Assembly (NCBI GenBank): GCA_018242215.1
Contig: JAFECG010000019.1
Location: forward strand, 1 to 64,000
Source of the DNA: Pseudomonadota bacterium
GTDB lineage: Bacteria; Pseudomonadota; Alphaproteobacteria; Rhizobiales; Hyphomicrobiaceae
Reading direction: 5' to 3'
DNA: 64,000 nucleotides
Shown piece by piece: positions 52,543 through 59,842 of the stretch. The translations under genes and the position numbers were made by a program. How positions within the stretch are numbered: the first letter of the stretch is position 1; the number at the start of each line of letters is the position of its first letter. Below the pieces are notes generated by a model, which did no database searches, was not told the DNA's origin, and worked only from the letters and a program-made list of their open reading frames with translations.

Positions 52543-53742
52543 TCATTTTAAACGCGGCGGAGACGTCCTCACCGGCTGTCGCAACGCGACGTCCCGGATC
52601 ACCCACCCGGAAACACCGCTGTCCACCCCAAGGCCGAGTTCCTTGGCGAGTTTGAGCAGGCCGCGCTCGAAGCGGGTGCGGCCCTGCACGCTTCTGTGCC
52701 GTTGCGCGCACCAATCCTTGTAGGCTTCGAAGGCCACGGCCAAATGTAACGCGTGACCGGCTTTGCGTTCGAGGCATTCCGCCATGAAGGCCTCGAGCGG
52801 CGGACCGCTCATGATCGCGGGCAGGGGCGGGGAGGGGCTCTCGTGGTGCTCCGGCCGGTTGCGTCCGCGCCATGGCGTGGTGGCGATGTACAACCCGAGG
52901 CCGCTCCCGAGTTCGATGAAGACCGCCATCAGCAAGGCCAGGCCGAAGCCGGCGCCGGTCGACGCATCCTTCTCGTCCGCATTCGTCGCGGGCAGGAGAT
53001 GCAGCAGACGGCCGAGAAAGGTGAGGGCGTCGGTCTGGGGGTCGGCGGATTGGACGAGGGGGGCTTCGCCGGTGGCGCGCGTGAGGGTCAGCAGCTCCGC
53101 CGCCAGGCGTTCCGCCTCCGCCGCGCGCGCCGCTTCGGACCGGAGATCGGCGACGCGGGCGCACGCCTCCCGGGTGAGGCGCTTGTACGTCGCGCAGCCG
53201 TCCGAAACCCGCCCCACCGTCCAACGGCCCGATCCCACCGGCGCGTTGAGCCGGTTCAGGATGGATTGGTTCACTTCCGCGCTTGAGCGCTGGGGGCCGA
53301 GGGCATCAAGCCGTTCCCGGTCGCGCCGGATGGTGTCCCGGGTGTCGATGTGGCGTTCCATCCGCGCGGCCGCCGTCCCTTCCTTCACGGCGCGGTGCTG
53401 GGACGAGAATCCGAGCGCGCTGGTGAAGCTGAAGGCGGTGAACACGACGAAGACGATCGCCGCCGCCGCCGTGGCGAGCCAGTCGCGGGTTTTCCAGCCG
53501 TAGGCGGCCACGAACGGGCAGAGGGCCTTGAGGCCGTCACCCGCCGCGGCAAGGCCGCCGTAGATCGTGCCGTCGATGTCGTTGCCGGCGGAGGCGAATC
53601 CCATGCGGTAGTTGAGCAGGGCGGAGCCGCCGATGAACACCAGGCTCGCGGAGATCCCCAACACCACCAGGGCGCCGGTGGCGTAATCAGCGGACGCGCG
53701 CCGCGGCGCGGGCAAGGATGAACTGCCACGCTTCTTCTCCAT
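52543..53742 (-). CDS. Plasmid-type membrane protein, hypothetical
   Basis: 399 residues with about four helices (A-T-G-A-L-V-V-L-G-I-S-A-S-L-V-F-I-G near residue 23, a Trp/Ala-rich pair near 75-110, and G-F-G-L-A-L-L-M-A-V-F-I-E-L-G-S-G near residue 270). Between them lies a long soluble helical region (R-D-R-E-R-L-D-A-L-G-P-Q-R-S). The C-terminal 80 residues (R-H-R-S-V-Q-G-R-T-R-F-E-R-G-L-L-K-L-A-K-E-L-G-L) look like a separate DNA-binding or regulatory domain. Its start overlaps the preceding ribbon-helix-helix-like gene. The family is not named by me. Confidence 0.65.
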   Translation of the reverse strand: MEKKRGSSSLPAPRRASADYATGALVVLGISASLVFIGGSALLNYRMGFASAGNDIDGTIYGGLAAAGDGLKALCPFVAAYGWKTRDWLATAAAAIVFVVFTAFSFTSALGFSSQHRAVKEGTAAARMERHIDTRDTIRRDRERLDALGPQRSSAEVNQSILNRLNAPVGSGRWTVGRVSDGCATYKRLTREACARVADLRSEAARAAEAERLAAELLTLTRATGEAPLVQSADPQTDALTFLGRLLHLLPATNADEKDASTGAGFGLALLMAVFIELGSGLGLYIATTPWRGRNRPEHHESPSPPLPAIMSGPPLEAFMAECLERKAGHALHLAVAFEAYKDWCAQRHRSVQGRTRFERGLLKLAKELGLGVDSGVSGWVIRDVALRQPVRTSPPRLK

Positions 53743-53977
53743 GCCTGCTCCTCAGCTCCTTCAGTTTGGTTTCGATGGCAGTGGCGAGATGGCGCTCGAC
53801 GAAGGCGTTCTTGTCCTCGCCGGTGGCCACCTTGATGAGTTCAAGGTCGAAGACCGTTGTCTTGGGGAGGCGGATCGAGAAGCGCCGTCGCTCACCCTTG
53901 AAGTCGGCGCGGCGCAACGCGTCGGGCGCGCGCCGCCGGCCGATCAACGCCTCGAGCAGGGTCGTCCGCGTACTCAT
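53687..53977 (-). CDS. Ribbon-helix-helix-like small protein
   Basis: 96 residues with R-R-R-F-S-I-R-L-P-K-T-T-V-F-D-L-E-L-I-K, a beta strand plus helix pattern as in Arc/CopG-like proteins, then a helix with N-A-F-V-E-R-H-L-A-T-A-I. It overlaps the start of the membrane protein gene by 56 bases, indicating coupling. It may bind DNA as a dimer to control the plasmid-like unit. Confidence 0.6.
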   Translation of the reverse strand: MSTRTTLLEALIGRRRAPDALRRADFKGERRRFSIRLPKTTVFDLELIKVATGEDKNAFVERHLATAIETKLKELRSRHGEEAWQFILARAAARVR

Positions 53978-54111
53978 CGCCTGGCTCCTTTTTCGCTCAC
54001 GTCATTCTCCGTTTTGCGGATGGGTTTCCTCGGCCACGCTGCTGATCGCCATGACATGGCAGGACGCGTCAGGCGCGGTTGTGCGGCGTTTCAGAAAGGA
54101 AGGTGAAGTTC

Positions 54112-54390
54112 ATGCCGCCCGAGCTGCTCGAAAGCCTCCACAGGCTGTTGGATGCGTTCGGCGCCAAAAGGCGCAAAGGCGTTTCCCGCTTCGCCCGCAT
54201 CTGGCGCGTCACCGGCGAGGTCGAGGATTTCGCCGCGATGGCCGAGGATCCTTACGCGCAACATCTCGCGGAATTGCTGCGCGCCGTGGTGCTCGATGAC
54301 CTCAGGCACACCGCGCCCTTCGAAGACGCGCATCCGGATGCGCGCGCCGTGGAAGAGCTTTTTCCCTTGCGCAAACGCAGCGGGAAATAA
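54112..54390 (+). CDS. Small hypothetical protein
   Basis: 92 residues from the ATG at 54112, preceded by GGAAGGTGAAG. Composition: L-L-E-S-L-H-R-L-L-D-A-F-G-A-K-R-R-K-G, then acidic and helical (E-V-E-D-F-A-A-M-A-E-D-P-Y-A). No family recognised. It lies between the plasmid-like membrane gene and the integrase in the opposite direction. Confidence 0.5.
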   Translation: MPPELLESLHRLLDAFGAKRRKGVSRFARIWRVTGEVEDFAAMAEDPYAQHLAELLRAVVLDDLRHTAPFEDAHPDARAVEELFPLRKRSGK

Positions 54391-54711
54391 AGCGAAGAGG
54401 CGGGCGCCGGAGCGAGGCCGCCTCCTTGCGTGACGTGAGACCGCGCGGCAAAGCGCATTTCTCATCGGCCGGGCCATGGCGTCGCCGCTGTACCGTGCCT
54501 GCAGATTAGGGGCCCGCCGGAATCACATAAAGCGATCCGATTGCAATTATGGCGCGGAATTGGCCAATTGCGTGCCATTCCCCGGTTTCCGCATGGCGGG
54601 ATCGTGGTTCACCGGATCGTGAATCCCCGCCAATCCCGGCCTTGCCCCGATCGTTCCCCGCAACCGAGTCCCCGCCTTGAGGCACGATGCGGCGGCCCAC
54701 ATCCTGGGCCC
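54391..54711. other. Non-coding stretch
   Basis: No convincing gene or RNA is seen between the small protein at 54.1 kb and the next frame. Confidence 0.4.
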
Positions 54712-54912
54712 ATGGCCCACGATTGCGACCACACGCCCTTGACGACGAAGCGCCTCGAGCAGGCGCTTGTCACCGCCGCGAAGGTCGCGTTTCTCATCGG
54801 CGCGGACTTCGATTGCGGGCCGATGCTCGATGTCCTCCAGGCCGAACTGGACAAAGCCAACGCCGACAACCAGTTCGACAAGGCCAGGGCGATCCTTGCC
54901 GCTTACCGGTAG
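54712..54912 (+). CDS. Very short hypothetical protein
   Basis: 66 residues from the ATG at 54712 (M-A-H-D-C-D-H), helical after residue 12 (R-L-E-Q-A-L-V-T-A-A-K-V). Its end overlaps the end of the convergent integrase gene by 10 bases. Coding is supported only by composition. Confidence 0.4.
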   Translation: MAHDCDHTPLTTKRLEQALVTAAKVAFLIGADFDCGPMLDVLQAELDKANADNQFDKARAILAAYR

Positions 54913-56231
54913 GGCGACCGGAAGCCGATCCGTTTCATCCAGAAGGCCTTCTCCTCCAGCGGCACGGAGCCGTAGAGTTCGCGGTGCCACTTGTGGCCCA
55001 TGAGGAAGGTGATGACTTTTTCGGGCGCGCGCGCCGCCTGCAGCCGATCCTCAAAGGTGTGGCGCAACGAATAGAAGCACTGTCCTTCCTCCAGGATCAG
55101 CTGCCGCGTACGAAACGCCTTGCTCACCAAGGCTTCGAGCGCGCCTGCGCCGCGCGCCCGATAATGCGCAAAGCCCTTCGGGTTCCGCCGCATCACTTCA
55201 AGCCCCAAGCCGACCAGCGGCACGTCGCGCTCCGAGAATTCGGTTTTGAGCATGCGATTGTCGGGACGGATCTGGATGTAAGGCACCTCTGCGTCCAGCC
55301 GGATGCGTTCCGGGAGCAGGTACACGGCTTCGGACGGACGCAGTCCCGTCTCGGCGACGAAGTAGACGATATCGCGCGCCTCGTCGTTGAGGCCGTCCAA
55401 CATTCCCGGTGACAGGATCTTCTCCTGCACATGCCTGATCGGGAAGGCCGGGCGCTTTTTGCTGCGCCCACCTTCAATCCGCGTGGCGGCGAAGCAATCC
55501 GTCAATTTGAGTTGCTTCTTCCGGTTGATGTCACGAAACAGCGCGGCCACCCGGCTGATGCACTTGTTCGCCGTGTCGTGGACAATCTCGCCGGCGGCGA
55601 TCCGCTTTTGCAAATGGTTGTTGACCGTCATCACATCGTCGTACGTCAAGGCCGACATCTGCTTGTCCGCGCCCAACATGCCGATGAAGGCGTCGACGGC
55701 GGTCTTCCTGGTCACGTCCCAGCGGTGCTGTTGGACCTTCGAACGGCCCGCGCCTTCCGCCGGGTTCAGCTCCTTGTAAAGATCGATCATCTGGGACAGG
55801 CGAATCCCGGTTTGCTCGACCGCGCCGACCATTGCCATCGTGTGCGGCTTCAGGCCCTTCACCAGGATCTGGCTGCTTTCCAGTGCTTCGAGGCGGCTCA
55901 CCAGGCCGCGCACATCGGTCAGGAGTTGCCGATTGGGGACGTAGGAAAGGCCGGCTTCGCGCGTGATCCTGACAGCCTGCTCGTAGGTGACGGAGGCGTC
56001 TCCGCTTCCGCCTGCCTTCCTTTGCCGCCAGAACGTGAAAAGGGTCTCATCGAGCTCGCGGACCACGCGCCTGGCCGCCACGCCCTTGGGATCGTCGACC
56101 ACTGCGATGCCCGTGGAGATGGTCACGATCTTGCGGCGATCCACATCCGCATAAGCCTTCGGCACCCGCCGCAGCAGATGCCAGAATCCGTCGCTCCTGA
56201 AGGGCTTCGCGTCTTCCTGGGGCCTCGCCAT
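54903..56231 (-). CDS. int: Tyrosine-type integrase beside tRNA-Leu
   Basis: 442 residues from the ATG at 56231 (M-A-R-P-Q-E-D), with GGAG seven bases upstream; the frame is open to a TTG at 56339. Catalytic residues are visible: Arg in A-E-T-G-L-R-P-S-E-A, Lys/Glu region T-E-F-S-E-R-D-V, the box C-F-Y-S-L-R-H-T-F-E-D-R (first His replaced by Tyr) and M-G-H-K-W-H-R-E-L-Y-G with the nucleophile Tyr. The N-terminal 200 residues include a DUF6538-like part and a core-binding domain. Its start is 111 bases from the 3' end of tRNA-Leu, the usual layout of an element integrated at that tRNA. It would catalyse integration and excision of the left-hand element. Confidence 0.9.
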   Translation of the reverse strand: MARPQEDAKPFRSDGFWHLLRRVPKAYADVDRRKIVTISTGIAVVDDPKGVAARRVVRELDETLFTFWRQRKAGGSGDASVTYEQAVRITREAGLSYVPNRQLLTDVRGLVSRLEALESSQILVKGLKPHTMAMVGAVEQTGIRLSQMIDLYKELNPAEGAGRSKVQQHRWDVTRKTAVDAFIGMLGADKQMSALTYDDVMTVNNHLQKRIAAGEIVHDTANKCISRVAALFRDINRKKQLKLTDCFAATRIEGGRSKKRPAFPIRHVQEKILSPGMLDGLNDEARDIVYFVAETGLRPSEAVYLLPERIRLDAEVPYIQIRPDNRMLKTEFSERDVPLVGLGLEVMRRNPKGFAHYRARGAGALEALVSKAFRTRQLILEEGQCFYSLRHTFEDRLQAARAPEKVITFLMGHKWHRELYGSVPLEEKAFWMKRIGFRSPYR

Positions 56232-56341
56232 CAGCAATCTCCGCAGTGCGTTTGTTAGGCGCATTTGTTCGGAGCTTCCGGGCGGAATTCGCGCGAAATC
56301 CGGCCGAAAGCGTGATTTTTGCTGCGGTATCAATGGCAAGA

Positions 56342-56427
56342 TGGTGCCCAGAAGAGGACTCGAACCTCCACGCCTTGTGAGCGCTGCTACCTGAAAGCAG
56401 TGCGTCTACCAATTCCGCCATCTGGGC
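56342..56427 (-). tRNA. tRNA-Leu (CAG)
   Basis: 86 nt. The acceptor stem GCCCAGA pairs with TCTGGGC, followed by an A discriminator and encoded CCA. D-loop G-G-T-A-G-A, anticodon stem CTGCT/AGCAG with loop TTCAGGT giving anticodon CAG, a long variable arm as in leucine tRNAs, and T-arm G-A-G-G-T-T-C-G-A-G-T-C-C-T-C. The 3' end faces the integrase gene, so it is a likely attachment site and the probable right border of the mobile element. Confidence 0.97.
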
Positions 56428-56631
56428 TTGGCTTGTCAGGTAAATTGTACCGCGGCGGAAGTCAATTGCGTGAAAATCGCGCCCGATCCGCCTCCCGGAC
56501 GTGCTTACCTCTGACGCCTCGCGCATTGCGACGGGCGGACAGCTTCGCACGCTTCACAGGGGCGCGCTTGATGGCTAGATGTTTGTGCAGTGGGTAAAGG
56601 ACCCCGGCTGGGGGCTGCAGCGAGGTTTCGA

Positions 56632-57606
56632 ATGGCGGAGAACGGCAAACTGGCGACTGTTTTCGGGGGATCCGGATTCATCGGTCGCCATATCGTGTGG
56701 GCGTTGGCACGCAAGGGATACCGTGTCCGGGCGGCCGTCAGGAGGCCCGACCTTGCGGGTTATCTGCAACCCATGGGCGTCGTCGGGCAGATCTTTCCGG
56801 TCCAGGCCAACCTCAGATTTGCCGATTCTGTGCTCCGCGCCGTGGAGGGCGCCGAGATCGTCATCAATGCCGTCGGGATCTTGGCGCCGGCGGGTGCGCA
56901 AACGTTCGAAACAATTCATGTCGAAGGCGCGCGACGTGTAGCGAAAGCTGCGAAGGAAGCGGGTGCCGAGCGACTCGTCCACATCTCGGCAATCGGTGCC
57001 GATAAGGGGTCGCCTGCCAAATACGCGCGCACCAAGGCGCTCGGTGAAGAGGCGACGATTGCCGAATATCCTTCTGCCATCATCCTGCGGCCGTCCATCG
57101 TCTTCGGCCCGGAAGACGAGTTCTTCAATCGGTTTGCGGCGATGGCGCGGATCAGCCCATTTCTACCGCTGATCGGCGGAGGGCGCACGAAATTCCAACC
57201 TGTATTCGTGGGTGATGTCGGGCATGCCGCGGCTGCTGCGGCCACCGGCAGCGGCAAGGCGGGAACCGTCTATGAGCTCGGAGGACCTGAGGTTTCGAGC
57301 TTCAAGGATCTTCTCAAGGCGACACTGGAATACACGGACCGCAAGCGACTCTTGCTGCCGATCCCGTTCTCATTGGCAAAGCTCATGGCTGTTCTGACGT
57401 GGCCGTTGCCGAATACTTTGCGACCGATGACGGTCGATCAGGTCCGATTGCTCCAACACGATAATGTTGTTTCGGAAGCTGCGAAGCGCGATGGGCGCAC
57501 GATCAACGCGCTCGATGTTCCGCGACCGGCTTCGATAGACGCGGTCGTTCCGGCCTATCTGGAGCGCTTCAAGCCGCGTGGGCAATACGCGCATTACCAT
57601 ACCTGA
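56632..57606 (+). CDS. NDUFA9-like NAD-dependent epimerase/dehydratase family protein
   Basis: 324 residues from the ATG at 56632 (M-A-E-N-G-K-L), with GAGG seven bases upstream. Rossmann motif V-F-G-G-S-G-F-I-G-R-H, then the extended-SDR pattern (N-A-V-G-I-L-A-P, H-I-S-A-I-G-A, Y-A-R-T-K-A-L-G-E). The catalytic Y-x3-K is Y-A-R-T-K. Bacterial relatives are annotated as the complex I NDUFA9 subunit family; their function is uncertain. It is the first core gene to the right of the tRNA, and a strong terminator follows. Confidence 0.88.
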   Translation: MAENGKLATVFGGSGFIGRHIVWALARKGYRVRAAVRRPDLAGYLQPMGVVGQIFPVQANLRFADSVLRAVEGAEIVINAVGILAPAGAQTFETIHVEGARRVAKAAKEAGAERLVHISAIGADKGSPAKYARTKALGEEATIAEYPSAIILRPSIVFGPEDEFFNRFAAMARISPFLPLIGGGRTKFQPVFVGDVGHAAAAAATGSGKAGTVYELGGPEVSSFKDLLKATLEYTDRKRLLLPIPFSLAKLMAVLTWPLPNTLRPMTVDQVRLLQHDNVVSEAAKRDGRTINALDVPRPASIDAVVPAYLERFKPRGQYAHYHT

Positions 57607-57621
57607 CGCGCAAACGTTGGA

Positions 57622-57650
57622 GGCGGCTAAAATTTTGAGCCGCCCTTTTT
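57622..57650 (+). terminator. Rho-independent terminator
   Basis: GGCGGCT (57622-57628) pairs with AGCCGCC (57638-57644), followed by CTTTTT. It lies 15 bases after the NDUFA9-like gene stop. Confidence 0.85.
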
Positions 57651-57708
57651 CAAGGCGGCTCGAAAAGGTCAACTTCGACGGGAGAACGTCCGCCGGTCGC
57701 CGATCAGG

Positions 57709-57996
57709 TTAGTGGAGCGGTGCGATCGACAACTCATCTTCCTGGGCATGACCGATCGCGGCCTGCAGCGTGTCGGTCAAGGCGATTGGTGTGCCGTCGG
57801 CAGCGTGCAACGAGAACAGCGGGATGCCCTTTGGCAGACCTTCTATCTGCGGAAACATCTCCAAAGCCTCGTCCGAAGTAAGTGTTTTGATGTAAGCAAC
57901 CTCGCCGCCGCCGAGCCGGGCAAGTTCCAGCTCGCTCATCACGGGCGCTACCACATCGCCGACTTCAGTGGCTTTTGCGGTGGACTTGGTGTTCAT
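57709..57996 (-). CDS. DUF1150 family protein
   Basis: 95 residues with the family pattern E-L-A-R-L-G-G-G-E-V-A-Y-I-K and the G-L-P-K-G-I-P-L-F-S-L-H-A-A-D-G-T-P-I-A-L-T-D block. It is small, cytosolic and of unknown function. It typically follows an Hsp20 gene in Hyphomicrobiales, as here (138 bases downstream of hsp20 on the same strand), which suggests a linked stress role. Confidence 0.9.
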   Translation of the reverse strand: MNTKSTAKATEVGDVVAPVMSELELARLGGGEVAYIKTLTSDEALEMFPQIEGLPKGIPLFSLHAADGTPIALTDTLQAAIGHAQEDELSIAPLH

Positions 57997-58134
57997 GACG
58001 CTCTTCCTCCTTGTGTCGAGGCCGGGCTCTCATCGCAGGTCCCGGAAGCGCTGGTTTGGGGGCTTCCCGATCTGCTCGTCTGCTCCGATCCTCCGACGAT
58101 TCGGTCGCCGGCGCTGTGACGCGAAAGACTCAGC

Positions 58135-58578
58135 TCAGACCCGGCTTTTAGCTGGCCTGGCCGTTCCGATCTCAATCCGTCGCACCAAGCGCTCTGGTTC
58201 AAGTCGCTGCAAGTCGATGGACAAAAGGCCGTTGGCGAGTTCTGCGCTCTTGACCTCAATTCCATCCGCGAGGACGAAGGTCCGTGAAAATTGCCGAGAA
58301 GCGATACCCCGGTAGAGATAATCACGAGTCTTGTCGTCCTGCTGCTTGCCCCGAACCGTCAACTGCTTGTCTTCGAGCGTGATCTCGAGTTCATCACGTG
58401 CAAAACCCGCTACGGCAAGGGTGATGCGGAGGAGTTCGCCGGAATCGCTGTCCCTGGCAATTCTCTCGATATTATAAGGCGGATACCCGTCCCCACCCTT
58501 TGTTGCGCGGTCAACCAACCGCTCAATTTCCTCAAATCCGAGGAGAAGGGGGTTCGAAAGCGCCGTTACACGCGTCAT
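58135..58578 (-). CDS. Small heat-shock protein (Hsp20/alpha-crystallin)
   Basis: 147 residues from the ATG at 58578 (M-T-R-V-T-A-L), with AAGGAC upstream; the frame is open to 58824, but that part is untranslated leader and promoter. Alpha-crystallin domain: Y-N-I-E-R-I-A, D-E-L-E-I-T-L-E-D, L-T-V-R-G-K, Y-L-Y-R-G-I-A-S-R-Q-F-S-R-T-F, then A-E-L-A-N-G-L-L-S-I-D-L. It is an ATP-independent holdase in the cytosol. An RpoH-like promoter and an 86-nt structured leader precede it. Confidence 0.93.
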   Translation of the reverse strand: MTRVTALSNPLLLGFEEIERLVDRATKGGDGYPPYNIERIARDSDSGELLRITLAVAGFARDELEITLEDKQLTVRGKQQDDKTRDYLYRGIASRQFSRTFVLADGIEVKSAELANGLLSIDLQRLEPERLVRRIEIGTARPAKSRV

Positions 58579-58664
58579 ATTCGGCAGGTCCTTTAGCAAG
58601 CGACCGACTTTTTCCGGGTGCCTTCCGGCCACCCGCCTCGCCGTCACAGTCGACCGGCGATCTG
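58579..58664 (-). ncRNA. Candidate ROSE-like thermosensor leader of hsp20
   Basis: The 86-nt leader contains a strong hairpin (CGGGTGGCC and GGCACCCG arms with a short loop, about 58612-58634). Just before the start, TTGCT in CGCTTGCTAAAGGACC recalls the U-U-G-C-U of ROSE elements; GGTC...GACC can pair across part of the AAGGA ribosome site. ROSE leaders are common before rhizobial sHSP genes. This is a fold by eye only. Confidence 0.35.
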
Positions 58665-58670
58665 AACAAC

Positions 58671-58698
58671 ATATGGGAACCGGCGACCTGTCTTCAAG
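58671..58698 (-). promoter_or_regulatory. RpoH-type heat-shock promoter
   Basis: On the minus strand CTTG (58698-58695), a 17-bp spacer, then CCCATAT (58677-58671), one mismatch from the alphaproteobacterial CTTG-N17/18-CYTATNT pattern. It faces hsp20. Confidence 0.7.
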
Positions 58699-58835
58699 CG
58701 GCCTCCGGAGTGCCGGTGGCGCGGGTACACCAAGGCCCAAAAAAGCGCAAACTGTACACTCTGCCGCCTTAGTGATGCCCGGCTCTGCGCCGAAGAGGCT
58801 CGGCCTCTCAAGCTTCGTCACCATGTGGAGACATC

Positions 58836-59522
58836 ATGAAGCCGGTACCCCTTCTCTTCGTTCTGACCGTCGCCGTCTGTTTGATACCTGCTTCCAAAAT
58901 GGCGCTGGCCGCGGAGCCAGCCAAGCCCACCACGACGGAGTCCGGCTCGGTTCTCGGCGATCCGGATGGTCCGTTGACGCCGGAGGAAAAGGCGGAGAAG
59001 GAGGCGCGGCAAGCCTGCAAGGTCGACCTCTGCCGCGCATTCCGAACGCCGGATGCCTCGGGCGGCGATATCGCTTGTCATGTCATCAAGAGCTGGCGGA
59101 AAGAACAGCTCGTAAAGCTCGTCGCGAAGCTCAAGGTGACGTGGCCTTACGATGGCGCGCATTGCTTCACCGATTTGAGTGTCAAGCGTAGCGATCTAGT
59201 GAAGGCCATGACCGAACCCAAAGCTGAGATCGATTTCGTCAAGCACACCGTCAAGTGCTCCATCGCGAGCGAAAAGAACGGCTCGACCGATTTTTCGTTC
59301 GAACTCACGCCAAAAGTGACATTCGAAAACGGGAAGGCGGTTAAGGCGCGGGCCAACTGGGGGAAGATCGAAGCGCCGACACTGATCAAGAGCGCGCTTT
59401 GGACGGCGACGGCCGCTGACAATACCGTGAACATTCTGTCGGGTACTATTGTCGAAGAAGTGAACACCTTCATTTCGAAACGGTGCGATGAAGTGAAAGA
59501 TCAATGGGCTGCTAAGCCATGA
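58836..59522 (+). CDS. Periplasmic hypothetical protein
   Basis: 228 residues with a signal peptide (V-L-T-V-A-V-C-L-I-P-A-S-K-M-A-L-A, cleavage at A-L-A-A-E). The mature part has several Cys (K-V-D-L-C-R-A-F, I-A-C-H-V-I-K-S-W, A-H-C-F, K-C-S-I-A) likely to form disulfides, and a beta-rich second half. No family is named. It is divergent from hsp20, so they share the promoter region. Confidence 0.7.
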   Translation: MKPVPLLFVLTVAVCLIPASKMALAAEPAKPTTTESGSVLGDPDGPLTPEEKAEKEARQACKVDLCRAFRTPDASGGDIACHVIKSWRKEQLVKLVAKLKVTWPYDGAHCFTDLSVKRSDLVKAMTEPKAEIDFVKHTVKCSIASEKNGSTDFSFELTPKVTFENGKAVKARANWGKIEAPTLIKSALWTATAADNTVNILSGTIVEEVNTFISKRCDEVKDQWAAKP

Positions 59523-59676
59523 AGCTGAAACAAATCCGTTCCAGCGTGCAAAACGTTATATTGTTATTAGACGTGCTTATGAGTGGTTATTGTAAATACG
59601 ATTGGCCCTGATTATTTGATGCCTATAGGTAAGCTCCCGTTGTGAAGCGTGGACTAACCACTCTTGGAGGAAAACC

Positions 59677-59766
59677 ATGAAGACGTGGTCGAAGCCCGAA
59701 GTTCGCGAGCAGGAAGTTGGTCTCGAAGTGACCAGCTACCTCCCGGCTGAGATCGACCTCATCTGA
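59677..59766 (+). CDS. pqqA: PqqA, precursor peptide of pyrroloquinoline quinone
   Basis: 29 residues (M-K-T-W-S-K-P...) with the substrate motif Glu17-V-T-S-Tyr21, the Glu and Tyr that are crosslinked to make PQQ. A GGAGG ribosome site precedes the ATG and a strong terminator follows. No pqqB, C, D or E is next to it: the neighbours are an unrelated periplasmic protein and an ABC-F gene, so this is an orphan copy of the peptide gene. Extra pqqA copies are known in methylotrophs. Confidence 0.92.
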   Translation: MKTWSKPEVREQEVGLEVTSYLPAEIDLI

Positions 59767-59798
59767 ACCAGATGATGTCGACTTAAGGGTCGAACTGG

Positions 59799-59831
59799 AG
59801 CGGCGGCCGTTCATTCGTCCGCCGCTTTTTA
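59799..59831 (+). terminator. Rho-independent terminator after pqqA
   Basis: AGCGGCGG (59799-59806) pairs with CCGCCGCT (59819-59826), followed by a T-run to 59830. Confidence 0.85.
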
Positions 59832-59842
59832 TTGCGCTGCAA

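Noticed and set aside
1-56341. Second copy of the tRNA-Leu 3' end as left attachment site
   Set aside because: I could not find one by eye in the window; it may lie further left, so no attL is annotated.
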